Assembly: GCA_003988855.1 (NCBI GenBank)
Contig: QYAI01000043.1
Location: 118,446-182,445 of the forward strand
Direction of reading: 5' to 3'
DNA length: 64,000 nucleotides
Origin: Arachnopeziza araneosa
Taxonomy: Eukaryota > Ascomycota > Leotiomycetes > Helotiales > Arachnopezizaceae
Shown: one piece after another, positions 53,846 through 64,000 of the stretch
Layout: every line of letters starts with the position of its first letter
Numbering within the stretch: the stretch's first letter is position 1
Notes under the pieces: generated by a model
Database searches by the model: none
The model's input: only the letters and a program-made list of their open reading frames with translations
What the model was told of the DNA's origin: nothing
Program-made: the position numbers and the translations under genes

Positions 53846-55300
53846 TCAAACGACCAGATTGCCTTCCCCAGCCAGATCTATGTGCCTGCTCTTGTCGAAT
53901 GCCGTCTGTTGAGCTCGCTGCGGAGTATCATTTCGGTAGCCGCCTCTCTGATTCGCCAAGCAGCACACCTCATCCTGTACGAAACTAGTCGAGAAGTGCG
54001 TATGCCCAAAGATCCAGACGTCTCCCTTCTGCAAGCCCCTGACGCCCTCGCCGCCGAGGACGTCGCTCTGGTAAGCACTCCACCCGCCTCCGATGCCGTC
54101 TCTCTGCGGCTGCGCACTCCCTCTGATTGTGGGCGCGTGGTGCGTCACGACGACGATGCGCCGGGTCGGGTCTTCGCTGCGGAGTCGGAGGACCTCGCCT
54201 TGGAGCCAAGATAGACCGTCGGCGTATCGCTGGTTGTGGTGAGCTGTGCTGTTGCCCACGATTTGCTCGCGGTCGTTGCTCTGCCCTCCGGTACTTGGGG
54301 ATGCTTGGTCTTTGCGGATGTGAGACCAGAGCGTAAGGCCGACGACGACGATATTGAGCGAGTGGACATCCATCAAGTTGTAAGTCTCCATCTCTAGGAC
54401 CGTGAGTTTTGTCATCATCACCGGGTCCACCTCTAATTTCTTCATTGTATCAATGCAGAATTGTATGGTGTTCTTTTTAAACTCGTTGTTGCCGGCGATA
54501 AAGAAAACGCGTTTGTATTTCTGACATTGTCTTGCCAGCCAGCGGACAAAAGGCACGTAGTGAAGTCTTCTCCCGCGTTCGTCCGAACGTCCAAAGGAAC
54601 CGATATCTCCTGCTAGGATGAGGAAATCTCCAGTTTTTGGCAAGTCATAAGTATCGTACTCCTCTGGTTTCATTTCCAAGTGTAGATCCGACACGAATTG
54701 GAACAGAACAGGAGTGGAGGGTGGAGTGGTAGAGGTTGTCGGGTCTTTTTTGTCTCCTGCTCCACTTGTAGGATCTGTGTTGGGGTCGGGCAGTGAGCCA
54801 TCTCGGTAGTAGACTTCTCCCGGACGAGCCACGATAGTCTGCAATCCACTCGAGAACTGGGTAAGGGCGAGACTAAGTTCGATAATACTCGGCCCTCTAT
54901 GCCGGACCGCGTTTCGTGCCGTGCCCGCAAGAATTGCTTGTAGTTCAGGTCGAGACATGAGATATGGACCCAAGGCATCCAGAATCCGAACGATATGTAG
55001 AACGTACTCTCTAAGTATGGCAGGATCGTCTGCCATTGGAGGAACTGGTATAGCGACACCAGATTTGGGCGTAAGGTCTAGTCTTGCTTGCATACCAGTG
55101 AATTTAACGACAGGAAAGTCCTCTAGATCCTGTGGTATTTCTTCCGTCAGACCTTGGTGAGCTGTCACAAAGTGAAGAGCTGCATTTGAAACATCGCGGC
55201 CGAGAGAATCCCTCTCTGGAATAATAGCGTTAACAAAATAATACAGATCGCATATATATTTGAATAAAGTCCTGCCAGGTTGCGTGCTTGGTTCGGTCAT
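53846..55300 (-). CDS. Calcineurin-like metallophosphoesterase
   Basis: The start is the ATG at 55300 (MTEPSTQPGR); the open frame extends 16 codons further up but only from a GTG. The product is 484 residues. The C-terminal half carries the metallophosphoesterase motifs: SDLHLE (about 204-209), GDIG (231-234), GNNE (270-273, where GNHE is usual), THHAP and GHTHFS near the end. The N-terminal 200 residues are a helical region not typical of the family, linked by a Thr/Ser/Pro-rich stretch. Substrate unknown. The Asn in GNNE in place of the usual His may alter transition-state stabilisation. Confidence 0.88.
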   Translation of the reverse strand: MTEPSTQPGRTLFKYICDLYYFVNAIIPERDSLGRDVSNAALHFVTAHQGLTEEIPQDLEDFPVVKFTGMQARLDLTPKSGVAIPVPPMADDPAILREYVLHIVRILDALGPYLMSRPELQAILAGTARNAVRHRGPSIIELSLALTQFSSGLQTIVARPGEVYYRDGSLPDPNTDPTSGAGDKKDPTTSTTPPSTPVLFQFVSDLHLEMKPEEYDTYDLPKTGDFLILAGDIGSFGRSDERGRRLHYVPFVRWLARQCQKYKRVFFIAGNNEFKKNTIQFCIDTMKKLEVDPVMMTKLTVLEMETYNLMDVHSLNIVVVGLTLWSHIRKDQASPSTGGQSNDREQIVGNSTAHHNQRYADGLSWLQGEVLRLRSEDPTRRIVVVTHHAPTIRGSAQPQRDGIGGGWSAYQSDVLGGEGVRGLQKGDVWIFGHTHFSTSFVQDEVCCLANQRGGYRNDTPQRAQQTAFDKSRHIDLAGEGNLVV

Positions 55301-57675
55301 TTTCTTCGAAGTATGAGAGTTCGGAGTCAGAGCCTGCAAGTTGTCCACTGGATCTTCGACTGGTAGAATGAGATTTTAAAACCACTCCTGGCTTTACTTT
55401 TTCCAGTTGTAATCGCAGAGTGATGATTGAATCGCTGTTAAAAAAAATAAAAATAAAAATAATGGAGAGAAACGCTTTCGGGGGCAATATGTGAAGCTTT
55501 CGACTCTTGGTTCTTTGTTGCATCAATGAAATCACTGAAAACATCCATTCCGCTAACAAAGAATGACTGATGAAGACGGGGAAAATAGTCATAACTTGGG
55601 TTTTCTATCATGGAAGGAAAAAAAACACCCAGCAAATCATAACCTAGAAAGAGAATGGGAGTTTGGATTTCGGCTCACGGCTCGCCATTGAAAGAAAATA
55701 GGCGATATTACTAGATGATGAAGCAGATATTAACGGAGAAAAGACTTGAAACTCTCGCCTCTCAAGCAACTTATAGAGAGGAAGAGGTGCAATCTACAGC
55801 AAAAGTCTTCAAAAGATCAATGCCCACCTCTGCTGCTGTTATAGTCTCATATCATGATTCAGAGTTGAATATGTTTTGTACTCCTTCAAAACTCGCGCTA
55901 CATTCTAGATGTCTCTTCATTCACTTGGAAAATTTCCGACCAAGTGAATAATCTCTTATCCACTGACGAGCTTTAGTCTTCATCATCCTGTAAACACGAG
56001 CGCATAGTAAGTTTAAGTCATTTCCGGCTTCCTACATATCTTGTGATAGATGAACTCTGGATATTGGCTAAGAGGGAGAGACGTGCTACCCGTGAATGTT
56101 TGAGGAGAGACAAATAGTTGCTGTGTCCGACTATTGTACGCCATTGCTCTCCCTGGATTCTTTCGGCAGCAAAAAAAAAGGGATTGGTGAGAACAGGCTG
56201 AAAAAACCGACAGTTAAATATCGCTTCGACAGCAAGCCCACAATGCAAGGAGACCACACCCCATCCATATCCAGCAGCCGTTGGAAGAAACGACAAGCTA
56301 TTGACAACGGTTATAAGCCATTAAGAGTAAGATCCTAAGCATCCATCTACAACGCAAGCAGTCCACCCAAATGAATGCTGCTGCGAATTCCCATACCCTT
56401 GCTTGTCGTCCATCTCTCCACCGCAGACTCTGATGATATACACCTTGAAAACCAACCCCATCACTCATTCACTCAATCACGCATCACGTCGTCGTCTCTT
56501 CCCCTTCAATGCGCCTCCATCAGAAAAATAAGCGAGAACAAGATTCACTCCTTTAGAAACCCCAGCCTACTCTAGGTATAAAGCGCCTCTTCTCTCTCAC
56601 CAAGAACTCTCTGACAACCACAAAACTAAAGTATCCGTCAGACCCGTGCTGTGACTCCCGGCGACGCTATCCTCCAACCGTAGACACTCATAAACATACA
56701 CCTACTCTGTCCCCATATCTTCTCGCCAATGCTCGAGAAGCTCGATTCAAGTGTCGAACGGCGGAGAGGGAATTATTGCCATCAGGGGATGGACCGCTGT
56801 CGAGCCAGTCAACTTTCATCTCTTCTAGATCGTCGTGCGACTTGAGATGCGGAAGAGGACGAGGCAGGATGGAAAGGAATATAGGACTTCCCTTCCCTCA
56901 GAGTTGTGGAGGCAGGCGGCGTCGAACATCATCTCGCCCGCGAAGTGAGACTTTTATCAAATTATACGTGTAGGGAAAGAAATCAAGATAAAACATTACT
57001 ATAGTTTATAACTTAAAAAAAAAATCTTCAGATATCTTGGCTTGTTTTGAAATTCATCGACTAAACTTTCTAGTACTCAAGTGTTGTTGTATTGTACTGC
57101 ACAATTTCTATTACTTGGAGATTTTTGATGTTTTTTGGTTTTATGCAAATATATGGTTTTTAATGCGGTGTTCATGCTCCAATCCTAAAGGTCAAGAAAA
57201 CCAGCGTACCTGTACTTGCACATGCGACCCCAGACCACTAAGTCTGAACAAGCCTAAATCAGATTATGAGCATAGTTTCAAGGCGATAAATTCTTGAATT
57301 TGTCATATCTTGGGCACGCTTCGATTAGCGAGGCAACGTGTAGCAAGCTGCAGCTATGTATGTGTTTCCGAGTATTGGAAACTCTAGTCGTATGGGCATC
57401 TATGTACATTACGTATTGTGTGAGAGCTCGTAGCACTCACAATCCAACATTTCGGTTCAATTTCTCCCTCTTAGCCATTCCGTGATAGTGTGCGTAAAAT
57501 CTATAGTACAAGCGAATTAAAGACCCAACCCATGCTTTATTTCCATTGGCATTACCATTGATTAAAGATGCCTGATTTGATGCGAGACCCACGCTAAAAC
57601 GCCAATGTGCACTTAAATCGAGTGGACATTCAATATGCTTTTCTTCACACGTCATCAATCATGAGACTAAGCAGC
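55301..57675. other. Long gene-free interval
   Basis: About 2.4 kb between the phosphoesterase start and the WSC gene stop. Open frames of 60-120 codons occur on both strands without family signature. An A-rich run lies at 55439-55461. No gene is supported; a non-coding transcript or small gene cannot be excluded. Confidence 0.45.
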
Positions 57676-59080
57676 TCAATCGTCAAGCTCATCCGGATTG
57701 GTAGCCCTTAATATGGGTGCCTGTTGATGCACACGTCTGGAGTAATCGTGGTCATCTCGGATGGTGTTGATGCTTTCCCTGCTCTTGTTGTCTGCTAAGC
57801 CGCGTTTGTAGACAGAAGAGAAGGGATCTAATCGAGGATCAACAGGGACCAATTTGCTTCTCCGTGATCCAGGAGCATCTCCGTTCTCCCAGTTCTCGAC
57901 TACACGATGACCATCGGTGTTGAGGACGAAACGAGAGTTTTGACTCATGGTTCGAGCTGGAGCTCCGCCCAGTCCTGCACTGCTTCCTCTTCTGCTACCA
58001 TTTAGACCTTCCTCAGCTTGAACTTCCCTTCGCTTTCGAAGACAGAAATAGATCATGGCAGAGATGATTCCGATCAGTGCCACAAGACCAATGGTGAGGC
58101 CTACTGCAGCTCCAGTACCGAAACTTCCCGAGTTTTTCGTCTTTGTGACCGGAGTAGTCGACTGTGCGCTAGGTGGAGTAGTAGGGGTGACTGTCACTGT
58201 TCGTACTTCTCCAGTAACCGTTTCGAGGGAGGTCACCGGGGTTGGTGTCCATGTTGAGGATGTTTTAGGACTCGTAGTGGTGACCTTTGCTAGGACGGCG
58301 GAGGTTGAAGGCTGGATCTTTTTGTCAGCAGGGGGAAATTTACGCCTCAAGATATTCCACCGTCTTAGAAATCAAGAAACTGAAAAAAGGATCATACAGT
58401 ATATACAGTAGGTACAATGGGTGTAATAGATGGGCTTGTAGAGTCCGGTGTGGAAGGAGGAGAAAAATCAGGACTAGAAGTGATTGTTTCATACACAGTC
58501 ACCGGGCTAGGACTCGGCGTGGTTGTCATCTGTGTCTTGGAGAGTCAAAACCATTGCCAGAAGGGGCAAATAATATAACAAGGAAAAGAATCACACTTCT
58601 AAGAGGAAATAAAAAGAGGTTGTTGTAGAGTACTAACCGGAGTAGCAGTGGTCGAGGGAGCTGCCGAACTACCACCTTCAGTTCCCGAAGGAAGATTGGG
58701 CAGAGCGATGTATGCGTATAGATTGGGACCACCGCAGAGATCCGATGGATATCCTGGACATGAGGCATCGCAAGCGGCTGTGTCCGAGGTGGAGGCGGGA
58801 ATATAGTCCGAACACCAGCATCCATTATCCTGGAGAATGGCGAAGGCGTAAGTGTTTGCACAAAAGGAATAGCAGAGACCATTCGACTGGAAGATGCTTG
58901 AGTCTGTAGATAATCGTGTTAGTATGTGGGGGTTTTGTGGCTTGCGAGTGGCTTACTTCTGCTGTTGGTAGAGGTGTTGATATCAGAGCAGTACTCCAGA
59001 GGGAGTGCGGTAGCCTGGCGGCAGATGGCAGCGAGGACAGCCAAAGCGAGTGTCAAAGACCAGTGGTGTGGAGGAGACAT
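57676..59080 (-). CDS. WSC-domain cell-surface sensor
   Basis: Four exons (59080-58957, 58903-58638, 58529-58398, 58317-57676) give 387 residues. A signal peptide (MSPPHHWSLTLALAVLAAIC) is followed by a WSC domain (about residues 33-115) with eight cysteines: YCSD, GLCYSFC, NGCWCSDYIP, CDASCPGYPSDLCGG and NLYAYIAL. Then comes a Ser/Thr/Pro-rich stalk, a single membrane segment (about 243-266, GAAVGLTIGLVALIGIISAM) and a cytoplasmic tail with basic and serine-rich stretches. This is the layout of Wsc1/2/3 sensors of the cell-wall integrity pathway. The first exon is 124 nt and splits the WSC domain near its start. Confidence 0.93.
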
Positions 59081-61252
59081 GGTGTCGATTTTGTTAGAAG
59101 AGCTACGCTGAGCTTTTGCGAGAGTGAGGGGCTGGCTAGCTTTCTAGAAGAAGAGTGTGAAAGGCAGAAGTGGGAAATATCAATCAAGGTATCCCATTGA
59201 ATCATGTGCGTGTGAATGTCAGAGAGCAATCACAGCCATATCAGCACAATCGAGCAGCGTTTGCAGTCGACTCGGGTGCGGTGTGAAACGGAGGACAAGA
59301 ATCCGAAAAAGAACGGCGAGATGAAAAGAACGAAGGACAAGAAGAAGCAGAGAGTGTTTGCATCGCCCGGGAAGAAGGTAGCGGAAACGATGGAGAAATG
59401 TTGTTGGAGGTGGAAGAAAGCGAACGAACAACGGCGGCGGCGGCAGTGATGTGATGCAAGATGGGATGGTGGTGCTAGGGTGGTGTGATCCCTGCCTGGG
59501 CGCGGTACGAAGATATTCACATGCACAATTATTGACTCGCAAAAAAGGAAGAAAAGGAAGAAAAGGAAGAAAAGTCCGTGGACGAGGAGGGCGAGACACA
59601 GTGGCACAAGGAAGGCACGAAGCATCAATTTCCTTCTTAAACAAAGCAGCAAGCCAGCACACCAGCACACCAGCGAGTCAGTGGGCCGAGAGGCGTGCTC
59701 AGGATTTATTCGCTGGATATGTACAGTGCGCATTATGCCAATTGCCATTCCACATTGCCATGGCACCCTGGGTACATTATACAGTGGCTGTTTCTTGGAA
59801 GGGCCAACTCCCGGGGGCACGAATCCCATGCCCCGAAATCCGCGTCCAAGGGATTCTTGTTTTAATTCTTCAATTTCAATTTAAGCATGCTGTAATGGGA
59901 TTTCGTCGTGGGTGGTGTTCTGCGAGCACAATCAGCAATGAACCGTCTCTTCAAGGCGGCCGTGGGTTTTGCTTGGCGGTCGTCATCTTTTGTATCAAGT
60001 GGCGTCTTGTCAAAGCAAACAAAAGCTTGTTTCTCCCCCTCGTATCTCGATGCAGTGCCATCTGGTGCTGTCGGTTGGATCATCACTTCGTACTCGCTCT
60101 CCGGCCCCTTCATCTAATCCTTCGCACAATTCTCCACGTCCGATTCGATGATTCTTCCCCGCATAAATGAATTTCCTGATGTGTTTCGACCCTGACCAGG
60201 ACTCAAGCGAAAGAGCAGGGCTTGCAGGTGGCTGATCGCTTCGTCATAACATCTCCTCCGAGCCAACTTCGCCCTTGAAGGGACACGGGGAGATTAAGAT
60301 GCTCACTTCTTGCCTCCGAGAAACATCAAACGCACCGATTTCGATCTAGTGCTGCTTCCAGCAAACCGAGATGAAACCGCTGCTGCCTTTTCCAGCGACG
60401 ATAAGATCCAGAGATCTCCTGATCGACCTGCGTCGTCCGACTGTTTCTCGAATGATGGGATTCCAGCAGCCGGATCGGCCTTGCAGCGCGTCTTGCTTTC
60501 TCGACTTTTGCTTTCTGTTCGTCAGGACGAGGATCTGGCGGGAGCACCATGGTCAGAAAGTGCTGAAACACCGAAAATCAGGGCAGCTTATCTCTCCAGA
60601 TTGAAAAGAAATTGGGATTCAGCACCTCGTCCTTAAAATGTTCGGTACCACCGTTCCGGCTCTTCTCCAAACTTGAAAGCATCCCAGCCGCAGGTGGCCA
60701 TGTTGCACCGTTGAGGCGGCGATGCAAAGGTAGGGCCGCAAATTCTTAGCAGAGCAGATATAAATGAGATAACCGCTGCAGATGCAAAAGTTGTGTGAGG
60801 AAGATGCAATTTGAGCTGTTGCGATACGTGTTGGACGGAGATTCTTGTTTTCTCCATGAAGACCAGGTCTGGCCTTGAGCTGTACGCACGGTCGGTTGGT
60901 GGCTGCACCTTTCCTCCAGACTTCAAGATGCCAAGTCGTCTGGGCATCTTTGCACTGCTCCAATGCTTTTGGCGTTCAGATGAGTGGGTTTGACCTCTCT
61001 CAACTACCTCGTGTTCCTCTGCACTTGAATGTTTTGTGCTTTTCGTATTTTTGTGCAAACACGAGTTGTACCTGCATTAGGCCTTCATGTGATTCGACAT
61101 CCTTGCTCGACCCCTATATTTGGAACTCACCAATCAGCGTTGGCGATATTGAACGTGACTCAGCCTTGCGCTACTTCGCGACGATTCTGAACTCTGTCAG
61201 CCTTGACGGCTTCATCTCAAGCAGCACATTTTCCTGCTTCGGATAATGCTCT
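59081..61252. other. Long gene-free interval
   Basis: About 2.2 kb upstream of both the WSC gene and the phospholipase gene. Includes the purine-rich repeat at 59541-59575. Long open frames (up to 239 codons) occur but overlap on both strands, with low-complexity content and no family signature. Confidence 0.5.
59541..59575. repeat. Purine tandem repeat, 9-bp unit
   Basis: About three and a half copies of GGAAGAAAA head to tail (A/G-only on the plus strand), in the WSC upstream region. Confidence 0.8.
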
Positions 61253-62317
61253 ATGATTTCTCAATGGAGGAACTCTCCTGACCACCTGGATTTCATCTCT
61301 CGGACCCTTCTCTCCCTCCTCGCAACGACGACTATGCTTCTCCTCTCAATCAGCATCCTCGTCAGCCTCGTCTCCCTTGCTACTCCCATCCAGCCTCAAC
61401 AACCTCTCTCCAGCACCTTCATCGCCCACAACTCCTCCTTCTCATTTGATCTCAACCTCTCCTCCCACACCAACTGGCTCACCTCGCTCCCAGACACCAC
61501 TCTCATCACATCACTCTCAATCCCAGGCACCCACGATAGCCTAACTCACCTCCTCACCTCCCCAATACACCGCTGCCAAAATCACCCTCTCTTCACTCAA
61601 CTCCGAGCCGGAATACGCTATCTCGACATCCGTGCTCGCATCGTCAATGACACCCTCTTAATCTACCATGAAGAAGATTACACCAACTACACATATCCCG
61701 CAGTCCTCCAAACCATGTTCGAGTTCCTGGATGAAAACCCCGGAGAAGTAATCCTCATGCGTCTGAAAGAAGAATCGACCCCGATAAACTCAAGCCTTGA
61801 TTTTGAAACCCTGTTTACTCAGTACCTGCTTCAAAACCCAGAAACCTCCCCTGGGTGTAAGGAACACTTCTACCTCCCCCCGTCCCCTCCTATCCTAGCT
61901 ATCCCGACCCTGGGCAGCCTCCGCGGCAAAATTCTCACCCTGCAAAACTTTGGCTCCTCAACTGAAGCCGCAAGATACGGCATCAAATGGGAATCGCCTC
62001 TGCTAGCCATCGAAGATTACTGGGATGTAGATGATCTATATCAGGGTCTAGATGCGAAATGGACAGCGGTACAGGGAGGACTCGAAAATGCGGTGAATGG
62101 GACTGAACATGGAGATGGGATATTGTATCTTGCCCATCTCAGTGCGAGTGTGGGGGTCCTGCCCATCGAAGCAGCTGCTGGGACGGACGAAGTGGTCGGG
62201 ATCAACGAGAGGACAGGAGTATGGTTAAGAGATGGAGTCACGAAAGGCAGTGTTGGGGTGGTGATTGTGGATTTTCCTGGCGGAGAAATGGTAGAGGAGG
62301 TTTTGAGGAGGAATTAA
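61253..62317 (+). CDS. Secreted PI-PLC X-domain protein
   Basis: A single exon. The first ATG (61253) gives 354 residues; the ATG at 61334 gives 327 and places a clear signal peptide (MLLLSISILVSLVSLATP) at the N-terminus, so the second start is more likely. The PI-PLC X domain is recognisable by SIPGTHDSLTH, FTQLRAGIRYLDIRAR, IYHEE and GEVILMRLKEE. Several N-x-S/T sites suit a secreted glycoprotein. The family cleaves phosphatidylinositol or GPI anchors, but some fungal members may bind rather than cut. No Y domain is present, as in bacterial-type enzymes. Confidence 0.88.
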   Translation: MISQWRNSPDHLDFISRTLLSLLATTTMLLLSISILVSLVSLATPIQPQQPLSSTFIAHNSSFSFDLNLSSHTNWLTSLPDTTLITSLSIPGTHDSLTHLLTSPIHRCQNHPLFTQLRAGIRYLDIRARIVNDTLLIYHEEDYTNYTYPAVLQTMFEFLDENPGEVILMRLKEESTPINSSLDFETLFTQYLLQNPETSPGCKEHFYLPPSPPILAIPTLGSLRGKILTLQNFGSSTEAARYGIKWESPLLAIEDYWDVDDLYQGLDAKWTAVQGGLENAVNGTEHGDGILYLAHLSASVGVLPIEAAAGTDEVVGINERTGVWLRDGVTKGSVGVVIVDFPGGEMVEEVLRRN

Positions 62318-62812
62318 GTCTTGTGGTTTAGGCACTTCTTGCTTGAGAAAGGAGGCGTTTGGAGCTGTGGAATTGCATGATACCCGGAATTGATTATCCC
62401 TTGTTTCCTTCTTCTTTTCTCTGCTGGTCTAAGAGACTTTAGAAGATTGTAGTAGATGCATCATTATAACAAAATTAGGATATTTTACTATCTTCAATCC
62501 ACATGCTATTCACTTCTCTTAGCCTCGTTTTCGTTTCCGAGTTTTCATATTTTGATTCTCGGACAAGAAAAAGAAGGAGATATAACACAAAGTGAATGCA
62601 AATACACAAAGTAATTTTCGTTGCATATCGCACATTTGTTTACTTTCCCTCCAGCTACCATTCTCACCAAAAAACACACCTCAGTCATCTCCACAATCCT
62701 TATATTCCACCACAACGCAGTGAATCTGATGCATACCATACTCATTGATTGTACGTCACATAAAACATCATCGCCATCTCCGGCTTATCTTCTTCGTTTC
62801 TCAAGTGCCACT
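62318..62812. other. Gene-free interval
   Basis: About 500 bases between converging genes. Nothing recognised. Confidence 0.5.
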
Positions 62813-63688
62813 TCATAACTTGCCCTTGAGGATACCACCCAGTTCGAGCTCGGTGGTGCACAGGATACACGTATCCCTCAAGCTGCCAACCCGATGCTTC
62901 TGATTCACAGCCTGATAATCCGCGCTTGCTAGCATGTCTGCAAAATGGAGGATGCTGGGGTAATGAGCGAGTGCTATCTCGTCCCAGCCGTCGGCGCTGG
63001 CATCCCATTCCAGATCTCGAATTTCTTTCCGCTCTCCATTTTCCTCATCTGAATTCGGCTTTTGTTTTCTCTTTGAAAGTGTCTCGGAGGGAACAACACT
63101 GCCTACAATCTTTGCCACGCCACCTCGTCTGATCCCGATCGAACGGGCAAACTCGGCGCCGTATTTGAGGTACTCTTCTTTCTTCCCAGGCAGGAAGGAG
63201 AGCAGATTGAGCATGGAAACGGCACCTCTCCCTTCTGATGTCTCGGCGAAATCATTGATCCAATCTTGCAACTCAGGCGACAACTCCAGATCCTGGCTCG
63301 ACGTGTCGTTGATTTTGGGAGCGTGGAGAGAGCCGGTTAGAGGCGGGATGGAGGATGGTGCCGGGTGTAAGAAGGAGTCGTTTGTAGCAGTGTAGTCTTT
63401 CAGGAGACGGGACGGGATTCCTGCTTGGATGGACCATCTTTGCGCGATGTGGCGGAGGACCTGCGCTGGGAGGGGAACGCTGGATGGGGATGGGAGGATG
63501 AGGAGGATGTCCCAGTGAATGTTATGGGCGAGGAGAGGGGCGGTGGAGAGATTGCTAGGGAGGATTATCCATCGGTGGATGCGGGCTACGGTAAGGGGTG
63601 TGAGAGGGAGAGATTTGAGGGTCGAGATGAAATGTTGGATGTTGGTGGTGGGTGTAAGGGAGAGGAGGTAAATTGTGCAGAGGGGCAT
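62813..63688 (-). CDS. Dimeric alpha/beta-barrel-like protein, unknown function
   Basis: A single exon of 291 residues. The N-terminal half (LSLTPTTNIQHFISTLKSLP, DILLILPSPSSVP) and the C-terminal half (GAVSMLNLLSFLPGKKEEYL, GWDEIALAHYPSILHFADML, SADYQAVNQKHR) both look like dimeric alpha/beta-barrel repeats, a fold of small enzymes and DUF1330/EthD-type proteins. The C-terminal half is the better match; the halves are joined by a Pro/Ser-rich linker. Substrate or role not known. Codon use is ordinary. Confidence 0.75.
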   Translation of the reverse strand: MPLCTIYLLSLTPTTNIQHFISTLKSLPLTPLTVARIHRWIILPSNLSTAPLLAHNIHWDILLILPSPSSVPLPAQVLRHIAQRWSIQAGIPSRLLKDYTATNDSFLHPAPSSIPPLTGSLHAPKINDTSSQDLELSPELQDWINDFAETSEGRGAVSMLNLLSFLPGKKEEYLKYGAEFARSIGIRRGGVAKIVGSVVPSETLSKRKQKPNSDEENGERKEIRDLEWDASADGWDEIALAHYPSILHFADMLASADYQAVNQKHRVGSLRDTCILCTTELELGGILKGKL

Positions 63689-63951
63689 GGCGGAGGTAGA
63701 CAGTATATTTTATTTTTATCTTTGGTTCGGGACGAAAATCATTTTAGCATTTTTGATGTTATTGTAGAGATAGAAATAAAAAATCTTATATCTCTGGAGC
63801 TGTTGTGAAGGTTGAGGAACATTTGATGAAGCTTTATCCCGCTACCCCACATCGCTATCTCTTACTCGTATTCCCCTGCACTCGCCCGCCCCTCAAAGAT
63901 GCATTTTTCTACCCCACCCCTCACTATATTTCTCCCCTTATCATTGCCACC

Positions 63952-64000
63952 ATGGTTCATTCAGCTAAAGAACAAGCAACTCTAAAAGCTCTCGATGAGC
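63952..64000 (+). CDS. Start of an unidentified gene, cut by window end
   Basis: An ATG at 63952 in a strong CCACCATGG context opens a frame reading MVHSAKEQATLKALDE to the window edge. A pyrimidine-rich leader precedes it. Too short to identify. Confidence 0.4.
   Translation, partial: MVHSAKEQATLKALDE

Noticed and set aside
59219..60170. Overlapping frames of 149-239 codons upstream of the WSC gene
   Set aside because: Low complexity, overlapping on both strands, no splice structure and no domain; they sit in the promoter interval.
1..64000. tRNA or rRNA genes, CRISPR arrays, complete transposons
   Set aside because: By eye I found no B-box plus cloverleaf, no rRNA core sequence, no repeat-spacer array and no transposase or terminal repeats. 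A tRNAscan run would settle the tRNA question.

Overview
This 64 kb window is nuclear DNA from a filamentous ascomycete (Pezizomycotina; gene style suggests Leotiomycetes/Helotiales, but that rank is an inference). The evidence is genes split by short introns (44-110 nt, GTRNGT donors, CTRAY branch points), a kapC-type bZIP factor, a DASH subunit, a Zn2Cys6 regulator, a WSC cell-wall sensor and fungal sterol genes. I see no rRNA, tRNA, CRISPR array or intact transposon.

Layout. 0-8.9 kb: the 5' part of a large arginine/serine-rich protein running off the left edge (minus); an NAD(P)-binding epimerase/reductase (minus) divergent from a six-exon Zn2Cys6 transcription factor (plus); and an unrecognised minus-strand gene with unresolved 5' exons. 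8.9-17.6 kb: the intron-less 1988-residue Ski2-like helicase SLH1, then two tandem short-chain dehydrogenases. 18.7-22.6 kb: an accessory block in which three consecutive genes look broken: an unknown gene with one in-frame TAG, a 5'-truncated AsaB/CmcJ-like oxidoreductase, and a DUF3176 membrane protein with one in-frame TAG and a lost 3' end. 23.0-25.1 kb: an AtuA-type (DUF1446) gene. 25.1-27.8 kb: no gene, but a 12-bp tandem repeat.

27.8-35.8 kb is a dense housekeeping stretch: kapC, ARP5, DAD4, IES6, GOT1 and profilin. DAD4 and profilin are built from very small exons (one exon is just the ATG; others are 13 and 16 nt), so an ORF scan does not show them; I reconstructed both. ARP5 and IES6 encode the two partners of one INO80 submodule and lie on either side of DAD4. 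37.7-45.1 kb: a long disordered protein of unknown function, a pterin-carbinolamine-dehydratase-like protein, and ERG25 and ERG1 transcribed head to head from a shared 633-bp region that contains a CACGTG/CCAAT pair.

46.5-53.4 kb: a decayed PD-(D/E)XK nuclease-like gene, an orphan 486-residue protein, an AYR1-like reductase and ALG5. 53.8-64 kb: a metallophosphoesterase, a WSC-domain membrane sensor, a secreted PI-PLC X-domain protein, a dimeric alpha/beta-barrel-like protein and the first codons of a gene at the right edge. Common themes are ER sterol and glycan synthesis (ERG25, ERG1, ALG5, GOT1), chromatin and mitosis (ARP5, IES6, DAD4) and cell surface (WSC, PLC). I found no multi-gene system that I would call undescribed. 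The most useful results are the two hidden small genes, the ARP5/IES6 proximity, the ERG25-ERG1 divergent promoter and the decayed loci.
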